Shown here: positions 34,557-44,442 of the stretch, in pieces
Position numbering within the stretch: position 1 is the first letter of the stretch
How the letters are laid out: every line of letters starts with the position of its first letter
Assembly: GCF_028689785.1 (NCBI RefSeq)
Contig: NZ_JAQVCN010000002.1
Span: 124,001-188,000 of the forward strand
Direction of reading: 5' to 3'
DNA: 64,000 nucleotides
Source of the DNA: Zoogloea sp.
GTDB taxonomy: Bacteria; Pseudomonadota; Gammaproteobacteria; Burkholderiales; Rhodocyclaceae
Notes under the pieces: model-generated
Seen by the model: only the letters and a program-made list of their open reading frames with translations
Database searches by the model: none
What the model was told of the DNA's origin: nothing
Position numbers and translations under genes: made by a program

Positions 34557-34589
34557 AGGGCCGGCCCAAGGGTCGGCCCTTGTCTTTTT
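34557..34589 (+). terminator. Terminator after adk
   Basis: AGGGCCGGCCC and GGGTCGGCCCT can pair over up to ten positions, followed by TTGTCTTTTT. This is a rho-independent terminator. Confidence 0.7.
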
Positions 34590-34614
34590 CAGGTGTCCCG
34601 CTGCGGGTGATCGA

Positions 34615-35868
34615 ATGATGGCCATGAATCTTCTGTACGCCCAGTCGGGCGGCGTGACGGCAGTGATCAATGCTTCGGCGGCGGGGGTGATCGCCACCGC
34701 CCGGGAGACCGGCGAGCGCATCGGCCGGGTGCTGGCCGCACGCAACGGCATTCTCGGGGTGTTGCGCGAGACCCTGGTGGATACGGCTGCCATCTCGGCC
34801 GATGATCTGGCGCGACTGCGGGGCACGCCGGGGGGCGCCTTCGGGTCGTGCCGCTTTGATCTGGATGCGGAGGAACGCAACCCGGCCCAGTATGACCGGC
34901 TCTTTCAGGTGCTGGCCGCCCATGATGTGGGTTACTTCCTCTACAACGGCGGCAACGGCTCCATGGAAACCTGCCGGCAGATCCAGGCTGCGGCCCGCGC
35001 CCGGGGCTATCCTCTGACCGTGGTGGGCGTGCCCAAGACCATCGACAACGACATCGTGCATACCGATTGCTGCCCGGGCTTCGGCTCTGCAGCGAAGTAC
35101 CTGGCCACCTCGGTCCGGGAGGTGGGGCTGGATTTGCGGGCCATGACCACCACCGGCGGCCGGGCCTTTGTGCTGGAAGTGATGGGGCGTAATGCCGGCT
35201 GGCTGGCAGCGGCATGTGCGCTGGCCGCCGATCGATCTGATTGCGCACCGCATATCATCCTGCTGCCCGAAGTGCCTTTCGACGAGAGGCCCTTCCTGGC
35301 CCGGGTGCGGGAGACGGTTGAGCGCCTCGGGTCTTGCGCTATCGTTGTTGCCGAAGGTTTGCGTGGGCCGGACGGGCAGATCCTGTCGATGCAGGCGCAG
35401 CATCCCAAAGGTTACGTGCAGTTGGGCGGGGCTGGGGAGGCCATCGCCGATCGCATTCATTCGGCGCTGGGTTACAAGGTGCACTACGCAGTGGCGGACT
35501 ACCTGCAGCGTGCTGCGCGTCATCTGGCTTCAAAGACCGACACCGCCCAGGCCTTTGCGGTGGGCAAGGCTGCCGTGCGCCGGGCTTTGGCCGGAAGCCC
35601 CGGGGTCATCGGTATCAAGCGCCTGTCCGGGCGGCCCTATCGCTGGCGCACCACCTTGCAGGCCTTCGAGAAGGTGGCCAACCTGGAACGCACGCTGCCG
35701 CCCGATTTCATTGCGCCGGATGGTCTGGGCGTGACTGAGGATTTTCGTAACTGGTGCCGGCCGCTGATTGCGGGTGAGGATCTGCCGCGCTTCGTGGATG
35801 GACTGCCGGACTACCTGCATCTGCAACTCCCGCTGCTGGAGCGGAAGCTGCCGGGCTACGAACCCTGA
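34615..35868 (+). CDS. 6-Phosphofructokinase, pyrophosphate-dependent type
   Basis: A 417-residue phosphofructokinase. PKTIDNDIVHTD near residue 140 has Lys where ATP-dependent enzymes have Gly (PGTIDND), which marks use of pyrophosphate. The donor-site motif is GGNGSMET, not the GGDGS of ATP enzymes. TTGGRAFVLEVMGRNAGWLA follows as in the family. It would phosphorylate fructose 6-phosphate reversibly and so could also serve gluconeogenesis. Two starts (34615 and 34618, then 34624) are possible. It is separated from adk by a terminator. Confidence 0.9.
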   Translation: MMAMNLLYAQSGGVTAVINASAAGVIATARETGERIGRVLAARNGILGVLRETLVDTAAISADDLARLRGTPGGAFGSCRFDLDAEERNPAQYDRLFQVLAAHDVGYFLYNGGNGSMETCRQIQAAARARGYPLTVVGVPKTIDNDIVHTDCCPGFGSAAKYLATSVREVGLDLRAMTTTGGRAFVLEVMGRNAGWLAAACALAADRSDCAPHIILLPEVPFDERPFLARVRETVERLGSCAIVVAEGLRGPDGQILSMQAQHPKGYVQLGGAGEAIADRIHSALGYKVHYAVADYLQRAARHLASKTDTAQAFAVGKAAVRRALAGSPGVIGIKRLSGRPYRWRTTLQAFEKVANLERTLPPDFIAPDGLGVTEDFRNWCRPLIAGEDLPRFVDGLPDYLHLQLPLLERKLPGYEP

Positions 35869-35900
35869 GGGCAGGAGCACGCCCGCACTCTGCGGCGACG

Positions 35901-36530
35901 TCAGGCCGGAACTGCCGGGTTGAGGCTGTAGGTGACGGTGAGGCTGGCCTTGGCCAGGATGTGACCGACCATGGCATTGCGTGCCTGCTGGCCGTCGAAG
36001 GGGCCGGACACGGAAAGCGTGGGTACATCAAGCGCGTACACCGTGAACACGTAGCGGTGGCGGATCGAATCATTCCAGGGCGGGCAGGGGCCGTCGTAGC
36101 CGAAGTAGTTGCCCTTCATCTGCTCGTCGTTGGCAAACCAGCCGGTGTAGTCATTGAGGCCGTGACGGCTCCCGTCGGGCAGGTCGGGGCCCGGCTTGCC
36201 GTTGGGCGTCACTTCGTGGGAGTGTTCCCCCTCGGCGATGCTCGTGGTGTTTTCTGGCAGGTCGATCAGCACCCAATGGAAGAAATCCACCCGCGGAAGT
36301 TCGGCGGGAACCTGCCGGCCTTCCTGGTTTACGTCGTCCCCGCGACTGGGTACGTCGGGGTCGTGGCAAATCACGGTGAAGCTGCGGGTGCCCGCTGGTG
36401 CTCCGCTCCAGCTGAGCTGCGGATTGCGGTTGCTGCCAAGGCAGACGTGCCCTTCGGCGGCGGGAATGCAGAAAGTGAAGGAGCCGGGAATCACGGCCCC
36501 ATCGGCAAAGCTCTGGCTAGTCACTTGCAT
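35901..36530 (-). CDS. PEBP (YbhB/YbcL) family protein
   Basis: A 209-residue phosphatidylethanolamine-binding-protein homologue. The ligand pocket motif is seen as SFTVICHDPDVPSRGD (near residue 50) and FFHWVLIDLPENTTSI (near residue 83), with YDGPCPPWNDSIRHRYVFTVYALDV later. It lacks a signal peptide, so it is cytoplasmic. Family members in bacteria have no settled role. Two Cys (CIPAAEGHVC) near the N-terminus could form a pair. It converges with the phosphofructokinase gene. Confidence 0.88.
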   Translation of the reverse strand: MQVTSQSFADGAVIPGSFTFCIPAAEGHVCLGSNRNPQLSWSGAPAGTRSFTVICHDPDVPSRGDDVNQEGRQVPAELPRVDFFHWVLIDLPENTTSIAEGEHSHEVTPNGKPGPDLPDGSRHGLNDYTGWFANDEQMKGNYFGYDGPCPPWNDSIRHRYVFTVYALDVPTLSVSGPFDGQQARNAMVGHILAKASLTVTYSLNPAVPA

Positions 36531-36592
36531 TGTGTTGTGCTCTCCCCTTTAAGTCAGGGGATTTTAGCCAAGTTTGGCCGGTGCGTTGCCAC

Positions 36593-38128
36593 TCATGCAC
36601 TGCCGCGACGGAAGTCCCTGACCCGGAAGCCGAGGGCAAACAGCACCGCAAAATAGACGCTCATGCCGCCGATCACGAGGGCCAGCAGGCGCAGCACCCG
36701 CTCAAGCCCGGATGCAGTCAGCCACAGGGCGTTGCTGCCGGCAGCAAAATGCACGGACAGCCCAAGCGCGATGAGGGCGACGAGCAGCTTTGCCGCAAAC
36801 CTGCCCCAGCCGGGGAGAGGGGTGTAGACCGCTCGTTTGCGCAGGCCGTGGTAAAGCAGGCCGGCATTGACGCAGGAGGCCAGGCCGATGGACAGGGCCA
36901 GGCCGGCGTGCTGGAAGGGGCCGATGAAGACGAGGTTCATCAGTTGGGTGATGACCAGCGAGAAGATGCCGATGCGCACCGGAGTGCGCACATCCTGGCG
37001 GGAGTAGAAGGCCGGCGCCAGCACCTTCACCAGGATCAGCCCGGTCAGGCCGATGCTGTAGGCGATCAGGGCGGTGCGGGTTTGCAGGACGTCGTCGGCG
37101 CCGAAGGCCCCGTGGTGGAACAGGGTGCTGATCAGCGGCACCGCCAGCAGAGCCAGGCCGAGGGAGGCGGGCAGGGTCAGCATCAGGGTCAGGCGCAGGC
37201 CCCAGTCGAGCAGGGCTGAAAATTCGGCGGGCTTCTCGTCGGCGTGCATCTTGGAAAGGCTGGGCAGCAGGATGGTGCCCAGCGCTACGCCCAGCATGCC
37301 GGCCGGAAACTCCATCAGGCGGTCGGCATAATACAGCCAGGATACGCTGCCGCTGGGCAGGAAGGAGGCAAAAACGGTATTGATGAGCAGTGAGATCTGG
37401 CTCACCGAGACGCCCAGCATGGCGGGGCCCATGAGCTTCAGGATGCGCCGCACGCCCGGGTCGGAGAAGTTGAGGGAGAAGCGTGGCAGCATGCCGATCT
37501 GTGCCAGGGGGCGCAGTTGCAGCAGCACCTGGGCCAGCCCACCAATGAACACTGCCCAGCCCAGGGCAAGGATGGGCGGGTTGAAGTAGGGCGCGGCGAA
37601 CAGGGCCATGCCGATGAAGCTCAAGTTGAGCAGCACCGGGGTGAAGGCCGGGATCGCGAAACGGCTCCAGGTGTTGAGCACGCCACCGGCGAGAGCCACC
37701 AGGGCCATGAAGAAGATGTAGGGGAAGGTGATGCGGGTCAGTTCGACGGTGAGCTCGAACTTTTTGATGTCGTCCGAAAAGCCTGGGGCGGTGGCGTAAA
37801 TGATGGCAGGGGCGGCCAGGGCGCCGAGAATGGAGACGATCAGCACCACCAGCCCGAGGGCGCTTGCCACGTGATTGATCAGGCGGTGGGTTTCCTCCTC
37901 GCCGCGCTTGTTTTTGTATTCGGCGAGGATGGGGACGAAGGCTTGGGAGAAGGCCCCCTCGGCGAACATGCGGCGCAGCAGGTTGGGCAACCGGAAGGCC
38001 ACCACGAAGGCGTCCATCTCGATGCCGGCGCCAAAAGCGCGGGCCTGCACGAAGTCACGCACGAACCCCAGGATGCGCGAAAGCAGGGTCATGCCGCTGA
38101 CCGTGGCAAGGGCGCGGAGGAGGTTCAT
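36593..38128 (-). CDS. murJ: Lipid II flippase
   Basis: A 511-residue MurJ (MviN) protein with about 14 membrane segments, of the MOP exporter superfamily. It moves lipid II across the inner membrane for cell-wall synthesis. Marks: MTLLSRILGFVRDFVQARAFG near the N-terminus, FRLPNLLRRMFAEGAFSQAFVPILAEY (about 45-70) and YADRLMEFPAGMLGVALGTILLPSLS (about 225-250). The ATG at 38128 gives the family's MNLLRALATVSG start; ATGs 3 and 11 codons upstream remain possible. Confidence 0.95.
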   Translation of the reverse strand: MNLLRALATVSGMTLLSRILGFVRDFVQARAFGAGIEMDAFVVAFRLPNLLRRMFAEGAFSQAFVPILAEYKNKRGEEETHRLINHVASALGLVVLIVSILGALAAPAIIYATAPGFSDDIKKFELTVELTRITFPYIFFMALVALAGGVLNTWSRFAIPAFTPVLLNLSFIGMALFAAPYFNPPILALGWAVFIGGLAQVLLQLRPLAQIGMLPRFSLNFSDPGVRRILKLMGPAMLGVSVSQISLLINTVFASFLPSGSVSWLYYADRLMEFPAGMLGVALGTILLPSLSKMHADEKPAEFSALLDWGLRLTLMLTLPASLGLALLAVPLISTLFHHGAFGADDVLQTRTALIAYSIGLTGLILVKVLAPAFYSRQDVRTPVRIGIFSLVITQLMNLVFIGPFQHAGLALSIGLASCVNAGLLYHGLRKRAVYTPLPGWGRFAAKLLVALIALGLSVHFAAGSNALWLTASGLERVLRLLALVIGGMSVYFAVLFALGFRVRDFRRGSA

Positions 38129-38297
38129 CGAGGCCATGGAATCAGGGTGTTGCAAGGGCAAAGAGGGTCGATGTTAGCGGCTTATGGCGCCCTGCAGCAA
38201 TGCGATTTTCCGCGTTCGGCCGCGTTTGGCATGGCCGTGGCGCCCGTCGCGGAGGGCGATGGGGTAAAATGGCAAAAATTTTTGTGAGCTCGACCTG

Positions 38298-39266
38298 ATG
38301 AAAACCACGTTCCTAGATTTTGAACAGCCTATTGCGGAACTCGAGGCAAAGATCGAAGAACTACGCTTTGTGCAGGATGATTCGGCGGTGGACATCTCCG
38401 AGGAGATCGGCCGCCTGGAACAGAAGAACTACGGCCTGACCAAGGACATCTACGGCAAGCTGACACCCTGGCAGTGTGCCCTGGTGGCACGCCACCCCCA
38501 GCGTCCCTACACCCTCGACTACGTGCAGCACATCTTCACCGACTTCGAAGAGCTCCACGGGGATCGCAGCTTTGCCGACGACAAGGCCATCGTGGGCGGT
38601 CTGGCCCGCTTCAATGGCCAGTCCTGCATGATCATCGGTCACCAGAAGGGGCGTGACACCAAAGAGAAGATCCACCGCAATTTCGGCATGCCCCGGCCGG
38701 AGGGCTATCGCAAGGCCATGCGACTGATGAAACTGGCCGAGAAGTTCAATCTGCCGGTGTTCACCTTTGTTGACACGCCCGGCGCCTACCCGGGCATCGA
38801 CGCCGAAGAGCGGGGCCAGTCCGAAGCCATCGGCCACAACCTGTTCGTGATGGCCGAGCTGAAGGTGCCGCTGATCTGCACCATCATCGGCGAGGGCGGT
38901 TCCGGTGGTGCGCTGGCGATTGCCGTCGGCGACCAGTTGCTGATGCTCCAGTACTCCACCTACTCCGTGATTTCGCCGGAAGGTTGCGCTTCCATCCTCT
39001 GGAAGAGTGCCGAGCGTGCGCCCGATGCGGCGGAGACAATGGGTATCACCGCATCCCGGCTCAAGTCCCTGGGCCTGATCGACAAGGTGGTGAGTGAGCC
39101 GGTGGGGGGCGCCCATCGGGATCATCGAGCCATGTCCCAGAACCTCAAGCGGGCGCTCCAGGATGCCCTGCGCCAGGTTTCCGAATTGTCTCCCTCCGAA
39201 CTGCTTGAGCGGCGTTTCGAGCGTTTGATGAGCTACGGCAAGTTCAAGGAAATTGCCGTCGACTGA
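38298..39266 (+). CDS. accA: Acetyl-CoA carboxylase carboxyltransferase subunit alpha
   Basis: A 322-residue subunit of the carboxyltransferase that makes malonyl-CoA for fatty acid synthesis. It opens with [20 protein letters not shown], then has the typical [47 protein letters not shown] and [10 protein letters not shown] stretches. TAAAAT at 38265-38270 may be its -10 element; no matching -35 was found. Its end overlaps the tilS start. Confidence 0.97.
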   Translation: MKTTFLDFEQPIAELEAKIEELRFVQDDSAVDISEEIGRLEQKNYGLTKDIYGKLTPWQCALVARHPQRPYTLDYVQHIFTDFEELHGDRSFADDKAIVGGLARFNGQSCMIIGHQKGRDTKEKIHRNFGMPRPEGYRKAMRLMKLAEKFNLPVFTFVDTPGAYPGIDAEERGQSEAIGHNLFVMAELKVPLICTIIGEGGSGGALAIAVGDQLLMLQYSTYSVISPEGCASILWKSAERAPDAAETMGITASRLKSLGLIDKVVSEPVGGAHRDHRAMSQNLKRALQDALRQVSELSPSELLERRFERLMSYGKFKEIAVD

Positions 39267-40584
39267 GCTCGTTGCCGCTGTCGTCCGTCAGTGGCGGCAG
39301 CTTCCCGTCGCGCCGGCCCGGCTCAGGGTCGGCCTCAGCGGCGGGCTTGATTCCTGTGTTCTCCTGCATGTCCTCGCCGGTTTGCGCGAGGCGCTCGGCT
39401 TCGAACTCACGGCGATCCATGTCAGTCATGGGCTGATTCCCGGTTCGGCCGCGTGGGCACAGTCGTGTGCCCGGCTGTGCGAGCGCCTGGACGTTCCATT
39501 TGCGGTGCGTGAGGTGGTGGTCCGGCGTGATCACCCGGGCGGGCTTGAGGCCGCAGCGCGGGAGGCCCGCCATGCCGCCCTGGGAGAAGACGCCGACGGT
39601 GCGTTGCTGGTTCTGGCTCATCACCGGGACGATCAGGCCGAAACCGTGCTTTTTCGCGCCCTCCGGGGGGCGGGGGTGCGGGGAGCGGGGGGTATGCGGG
39701 TGTTCGATGCCCGGTCTGGAGGGGCCGGCATCTGGCGTCCGTTTCTGGAGGCGCCGCGTCGGGATCTGCAGGCCTACGCCACGGCGCATGCCCTGGACTG
39801 GGTCGAGGATCCGAGCAACCAGGACCTGCGCTTTTCCCGCAATTTTCTGCGTCTGGACGTGCTGCCCCGCATCGAGGTGCGCCAGCCGGGCGCAGCTGCC
39901 GCGCTGGCCCGAACCGGGCGTCTGTGCGCGGAGGCGGCCGATCTCCTCGATGATCTGGCCGACCTGGATCTTGCGGCCATGGGAGGTGGGGAGGCGGGGC
40001 GCTTCAGTCATGCCGCAGCCTTGAGTCTGGCGCCGCCCCGTCTGCGCAACGTGATGCGCCGTGCCCTGGAACGCGCCGGGGCCCTGATGCCCGACGAAGA
40101 CCGGCTGTGCGAGGCGGAGCGGCAATTGCGCCGTGGCACGGCTGCAGCCGGCTGGCGGCTGGTGCTCGGGACGCACGCCGTCTGTGTATACCGCGATGGT
40201 TGGTGGATCGAACCGGCTGAACTGCCTGCCGTTCCTGCAGCGCGTGCGTGGACGGACGAGCAGACGGTGGGCTGGGCGGGGGGCTTGGTGAGCCTTGTTC
40301 CGGCGGTGGGGCAAGGGATTGCGGCTGCGGCCCTGACCGGGGTGTGCTGTGAGCTGCGTGGGAGGAGTGGCGGCGAGCGGCTGCGTCTGAGGCCCGATGG
40401 CCCGGGTCGGAGCCTGAAGAATCTGTTGCAGGAAGCGGCCGTTCCGCCCTGGTATCGCCCCTTGCTGCCTTTGCTGTGGGTGGATGGCCGCCTGGCCTGG
40501 GTGGCCGGGGTAGGGGTTGCTGCGGAGTTCCGTTGTCCGCCGGGTGAGCCTGGGGTGGTGGCAGGCTGGTCCGGAACCGCCTGA
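39253..40584 (+). CDS. tilS: tRNA(Ile)-lysidine synthase
   Basis: A 443-residue TilS, which converts the anticodon C34 of minor isoleucine tRNA to lysidine. The PP-loop is SGGLDS (about 29-34), where most TilS have SGGxDS as well. [28 protein letters not shown] and [11 protein letters not shown] follow, then EDPSNQD. The C-terminal domain shows [28 protein letters not shown]. The only start that fits is a TTG inside the accA end. It converges with the response regulator with a two-base gap. Confidence 0.93.
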   Translation: MPSTELVAAVVRQWRQLPVAPARLRVGLSGGLDSCVLLHVLAGLREALGFELTAIHVSHGLIPGSAAWAQSCARLCERLDVPFAVREVVVRRDHPGGLEAAAREARHAALGEDADGALLVLAHHRDDQAETVLFRALRGAGVRGAGGMRVFDARSGGAGIWRPFLEAPRRDLQAYATAHALDWVEDPSNQDLRFSRNFLRLDVLPRIEVRQPGAAAALARTGRLCAEAADLLDDLADLDLAAMGGGEAGRFSHAAALSLAPPRLRNVMRRALERAGALMPDEDRLCEAERQLRRGTAAAGWRLVLGTHAVCVYRDGWWIEPAELPAVPAARAWTDEQTVGWAGGLVSLVPAVGQGIAAAALTGVCCELRGRSGGERLRLRPDGPGRSLKNLLQEAAVPPWYRPLLPLLWVDGRLAWVAGVGVAAEFRCPPGEPGVVAGWSGTA

Positions 40585-40586
40585 AT

Positions 40587-41192
40587 TCAGTCGCGCCCGG
40601 GGGAGAGCAGCTGGGCCAGCTCGACTGCTGAGCGCACCCCCATTTTCTCGAACACGCGGGAGCGGTGCACTTCCACTGTACGCATGGAGATGTTCAGCTC
40701 ATCCGCAATCACTTTGTTGAACTTGCCGGCGAGGACCAGATGCATCACCTCGTGCTCCCGGGGGGTGAGCTGGGCCAGGCGGCCGCTTACGGTCGCCTGG
40801 GTTTCCTGGTTGGCCAGGCGGCGGGCATCGCTTTCCATGGCCCGGATCACCACGTCCACCAAGGCATTGTCGTCAAAGGGCTTTTCGAGAAAATCGAAGG
40901 CGCCTTTCTTGAGAGTGCCGACGGCCATGGGCACGTCCCCGTGACCGGTGAGGAAGATCACTGGCATGGGGTTGCGGCGTTCGAGCAGGGCGTCGAAGCA
41001 CTCAAGGCCACTCATTTCACGCATCCGGATGTCCAGCACGATGCAGCCATTGAAGTCCGGCTGCCATCCGGCGAGGAACTCCTCGGCCGAAGACCAGGTT
41101 CGGGCCGAGACATTGCGGGTACGCAGCAGCCAGGTGAGGGCATCGCGGATGGCTTCGTCGTCGTCGACGATGTGGGCGAGGGGTGCGGTCAT
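40587..41192 (-). CDS. dctR: FixJ/DctR-type response regulator
   Basis: A 201-residue response regulator of the FixJ/NarL group. The receiver domain (1 to about 120) has Asp10-Asp11-Asp12, the phosphorylation site Asp54 (VLDIRM) and Lys in EKPFDD near residue 104. The LuxR-type helix-turn-helix is at about 140-195 (LTPREHEVMHLVLAGKFNKVIADELNISMRTVEVHRSRVFEKMG). Its ATG overlaps the stop of the kinase gene (ATGA). The divergent dctPQM genes suggest control of C4-dicarboxylate uptake. The symbol is by context and architecture. Confidence 0.88.
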   Translation of the reverse strand: MTAPLAHIVDDDEAIRDALTWLLRTRNVSARTWSSAEEFLAGWQPDFNGCIVLDIRMREMSGLECFDALLERRNPMPVIFLTGHGDVPMAVGTLKKGAFDFLEKPFDDNALVDVVIRAMESDARRLANQETQATVSGRLAQLTPREHEVMHLVLAGKFNKVIADELNISMRTVEVHRSRVFEKMGVRSAVELAQLLSPGRD

Positions 41193-43162
41193 GGCTGGAC
41201 GGGAAGGGAGAAGTGGAAAATCGTACCACCCCCGGGGTTGTCCTCGAAGCTCAGGCGGCCCCGGTGCAACTCGGCGATGGAGCGGCAGATGTTGAGCCCC
41301 ATGCCCATTCCTTCTTCCTTGGTGGTGAAGAAAGGGGCGAAGAGCTTCTCTGCCACTTCGGGGGGAATGCCCTTGCCCCGGTCGGCAACGCTCAGGATCA
41401 GCATGCCGTCCTGCAGGCGGGTGGTGAGATTGAGGTTGCGCTGGGGGCGGGGTGCGTCGGCCATGGCATCCATGCCGTTGCGGATAAGGTTGATGGCCAC
41501 CTGTTCGATCATCACCGGGTCGGCGGCGACGGCAGGTAGAGCCTCGGCCAGATCCTGCTGGATGCTCACCCCGCGCCGCTCGGCGTCGGGCTCCACCAGG
41601 CCTACGGCTTCGCGCAGGATGGCATTGACGTCGACGGGCTCGCACTTGGGTTCGCTGCGTCGGACAAAGGCATGGACCCGCCGGATGATCTGCCCTGCTC
41701 GCTGGGCCTGTTTGCCGATCTTTTCGAGGATGCCACTGAGCTCGCCGGGGGACATGTCCCCCTTGTCGATCATGTTGATGCAGCCAGTGTTGTAGCTGGA
41801 TATGGCGGCCAGAGGTTGGTTGAGCTCATGGGCCAGGGTGGAGGCCATTTCTCCCATGGTGACCAGCCGGGCGGTGGCCTGCAGGCGTTCCTGCTGCTGG
41901 CGGTAGAGCTCCTGGGCGTGCTTCTGCTCGGTGACGTCCACCATCGACCCCATCCAGCCGATGTGCCGACCCTCCGAATCGATCAGTGGCGCTTCGATCA
42001 GCAGGGCGTCGAAACGCTCGCCATTGCGGCGCATCAGGCGAATCTCGATGCCCTGAGCGGGTGCATTCCCGCCGAGGACCATTTCGTGGACGGTCAGGGT
42101 CCGCTCCAGGGCTTCTGGCGCCCAGTAGGGCATGGGGGGCAGCAGGCCGACCAGCTCCTCTGCGCTCCAGCCGACCATGCGACAGAAGGCCGGGTTGACA
42201 TAGGTGATTCGGCCCTTGAGGTCGCGGGCACGCATGCCGGTGTTGAGGGAGTCCTCCATGGCTTTGCGGAAGGCATGTTCGGCGCGCAGGGCTTGCTCGG
42301 CTGCCTGCCGGCGCTGCATGTGGCGACGTAGCTGCCACAGGCTCCAGACGATGGCCGCAGCCAGCACCCCGAGGGAGCCCATGAGGAGCAATGGAATCCA
42401 GCGTACTTCGCTCTTGTAGGCGGTGACATTGAGGGTGAGGCCATGGCCGGGTGGCTCGAAGGGGATCTCGTAGGCCAGGCTGGAGAGGGGGGAAACCCTT
42501 GATTTGGCGGCGATCTCCACCCCCAGATGGTTGGCCACCGACACCCGGTAGCGCTCCGAGAACCACCATGGAACCTGATGGGAGACCATGTTGTTGAGGG
42601 AGTACACACCGACCACCGACCCGAGGTAGCGCCCCCCGTCGAATATCGGTACGTGTACCTCGAACTGGGTCTGGTTTTCGATGACCGCGTAGGCATCGCT
42701 ATACACCGGCCGACCCATGGAGCGGGACAGGCGATAGGCAGAGTTGGAGGGAAAGGTGCCTCCTGTCTCGCCCACCAGGTGGCTGTCGGTATAGGGAGGC
42801 TGGGCGCCTCGCACTTCGCCATTGATGTGCAGCCAGAGAATGCGGATGAGGCCGCTTTCCGGATCGAGCGCCTGACGCAGCCGCGCCTGCGTGGTGGACG
42901 AGAGAGGGCCGCCCTTGAGCAGATCGGGGCCAAGCTGGGTGAGGTGATTGTTGTTGCGCTCGAACTGGAAACCGAGGTTCTGTTCCATCCACAGCACATC
43001 GTTGATCAGTGTGGCGCGCTGTTCCTCGCTGTCCTGCCGGTGGGTCAGCCACAGCAGTGCCGCCATGGTGGCGATGAACAGCGCGACGGCAGCGTAAGGC
43101 AGGCTCCAGTACCAGCTTGGGGGCGGGGAGGTTGGGGTGGGTGGCAAAGGGTCGAGAATCAC
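41189..43162 (-). CDS. dctS: DctS-type sensor histidine kinase
   Basis: A 657-residue membrane sensor kinase. One membrane segment lies near residues 22-40 and another near 263-283, with a periplasmic sensor domain of about 220 residues between them. A PAS domain (about 305-425) is followed by a HisKA domain with His445 in LAHELNQPLAAISSYN, and an ATPase domain with AINLIRNGMDAMAD, DRGKGIP and GMGMGLNICRSI. The layout matches the Rhodobacter DctS sensor of C4-dicarboxylates. The start is a GTG at 43162 without a strong ribosome site. Confidence 0.88.
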   Translation of the reverse strand: MILDPLPPTPTSPPPSWYWSLPYAAVALFIATMAALLWLTHRQDSEEQRATLINDVLWMEQNLGFQFERNNNHLTQLGPDLLKGGPLSSTTQARLRQALDPESGLIRILWLHINGEVRGAQPPYTDSHLVGETGGTFPSNSAYRLSRSMGRPVYSDAYAVIENQTQFEVHVPIFDGGRYLGSVVGVYSLNNMVSHQVPWWFSERYRVSVANHLGVEIAAKSRVSPLSSLAYEIPFEPPGHGLTLNVTAYKSEVRWIPLLLMGSLGVLAAAIVWSLWQLRRHMQRRQAAEQALRAEHAFRKAMEDSLNTGMRARDLKGRITYVNPAFCRMVGWSAEELVGLLPPMPYWAPEALERTLTVHEMVLGGNAPAQGIEIRLMRRNGERFDALLIEAPLIDSEGRHIGWMGSMVDVTEQKHAQELYRQQQERLQATARLVTMGEMASTLAHELNQPLAAISSYNTGCINMIDKGDMSPGELSGILEKIGKQAQRAGQIIRRVHAFVRRSEPKCEPVDVNAILREAVGLVEPDAERRGVSIQQDLAEALPAVAADPVMIEQVAINLIRNGMDAMADAPRPQRNLNLTTRLQDGMLILSVADRGKGIPPEVAEKLFAPFFTTKEEGMGMGLNICRSIAELHRGRLSFEDNPGGGTIFHFSLPVQP

Positions 43163-43335
43163 GGGTGGAGTGGGATCACGTTATCGCCGGAGTGGGCTGG
43201 AAGGGCCATCGGAACTTTCCACAGTGGGGATGACCACAATTGATGCGGGTCCTGGGCTTGTCGATAGTACACGGGCAGCCTGTCGTTACCTCGGCAGCTC
43301 TAACCAAGTACAACTTCCAATTACGGAGACAAAAA

Positions 43336-44340
43336 ATGAAACTGCGCACTGTAATGTTCAGCCTTGTTGCACTGGGTTTCTGTGCCTCGGCGTCTGCCCA
43401 GGCTCCGATCGTGATCAAGTTCAGTCACGTGGTGGCCGCGGATACGCCCAAGGGCAAGGCCTCAGAGTACTTCAAGAAGCGCGCCGAGGAGCTGACCAAG
43501 GGTAAGGTCAAGGTCGAGGTGTACGCCAATAGTGCACTGTACAAGGACAAGGAAGAGCTGGAGGCGCTCCAGCTGGGCGCCGTGCAGATGCTGGCCCCAT
43601 CCCTCGCCAAGTTCGGCCCCCTGGGCGTGAAGGAGTTCGAGGTCTTCGATCTGCCCTACATCTTCGATGATTACAACGAATTGCACCGCATCACCCAGGG
43701 GCCCGTCGGTGCCAGCATCCTGAAGAAGCTCGAACCCAAGGGAATCGTCGGTCTGGCCTACTGGGACAACGGTTTCAAGTCGTTTTCCGCCAACACCCCG
43801 ATCCGCACCCCGGCTGACCTGAAGGGCAAGAAGCTGCGCATCCAGTCCTCCAAGGTGCTTGAAGAGGAAGTCCGCTCGGTGGGTGGCCTGCCCCAAGTGA
43901 TGGCTTTCTCCGAGGTCTACCAGGCCCTGCAGACTGGTGTGGTGGATGGCACCGAGAACCCCCACTCCAACATGTTCACCCAGAAGATGCATGAGGTGCA
44001 GAAGCACCTGACCGTGACCGATCACGGTTACCTGGGCTACGCGGTCATCGCCAACAAGAAGTTCTGGGACGGCTTGCCTGCCGACATCCGTGGCCAACTG
44101 GAAACCGCGATGAAGGAATCCACCGTTTACGCCAACAAGATCGCCCAGGAAGAGAACGACAAGTCTCTGGAAGGCATCAAGAAGAGCGGCAAGACCCAGA
44201 TCTACGTGCCGACCAAGGAAGAGAAGCTGGCCTTCAAGAAGGCCATGGTCCCGGTGCACCAGAAGATGGAAGGGCGCATCGGCAAGGATCTGATCCAGTC
44301 CATCTACAAGGAAACCGGCTTCGACCCCGCGAAGCTGTAA
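43336..44340 (+). CDS. dctP: TRAP transporter solute-binding protein DctP
   Basis: A 334-residue periplasmic binding protein of the DctP family. The signal peptide ends at about residue 22 (CASASAQA). The mature protein begins IVIKFSHVVAADTPKGKA. KGKKLRIQSSKVLEEEVRSVGGLP carries the conserved Arg that holds the ligand carboxylate, and GVVDGTENPHSNMF follows. These fit C4-dicarboxylate binders (succinate, fumarate, malate). ACGGAG precedes the ATG. It diverges from dctSR over 173 bases, where the regulator presumably binds. Confidence 0.93.
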   Translation: MKLRTVMFSLVALGFCASASAQAPIVIKFSHVVAADTPKGKASEYFKKRAEELTKGKVKVEVYANSALYKDKEELEALQLGAVQMLAPSLAKFGPLGVKEFEVFDLPYIFDDYNELHRITQGPVGASILKKLEPKGIVGLAYWDNGFKSFSANTPIRTPADLKGKKLRIQSSKVLEEEVRSVGGLPQVMAFSEVYQALQTGVVDGTENPHSNMFTQKMHEVQKHLTVTDHGYLGYAVIANKKFWDGLPADIRGQLETAMKESTVYANKIAQEENDKSLEGIKKSGKTQIYVPTKEEKLAFKKAMVPVHQKMEGRIGKDLIQSIYKETGFDPAKL

Positions 44341-44364
44341 GCGACACCCGCCTCACATCTGAAT

Positions 44365-44411
44365 GAGCCCTCCGCGCTGCGGGGGGCTCCGGCCCGGATT
44401 CCTTTCCGGGC
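44365..44411 (+). other. Two hairpins between dctP and dctQ
   Basis: GAGCCCTCCGC (44365-44375) pairs with GCGGGGGGCTC (44379-44389) over 11 positions with one G-T pair. A second stem, GCCCGGA with TCCGGGC, follows at 44392-44411. No T-run follows. Such structures after a binding-protein gene usually stabilise its mRNA or reduce expression of the permease genes. Confidence 0.6.
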
Positions 44412-44442
44412 TTCCGATCGCACTTCACTGCGAGGATTCATC

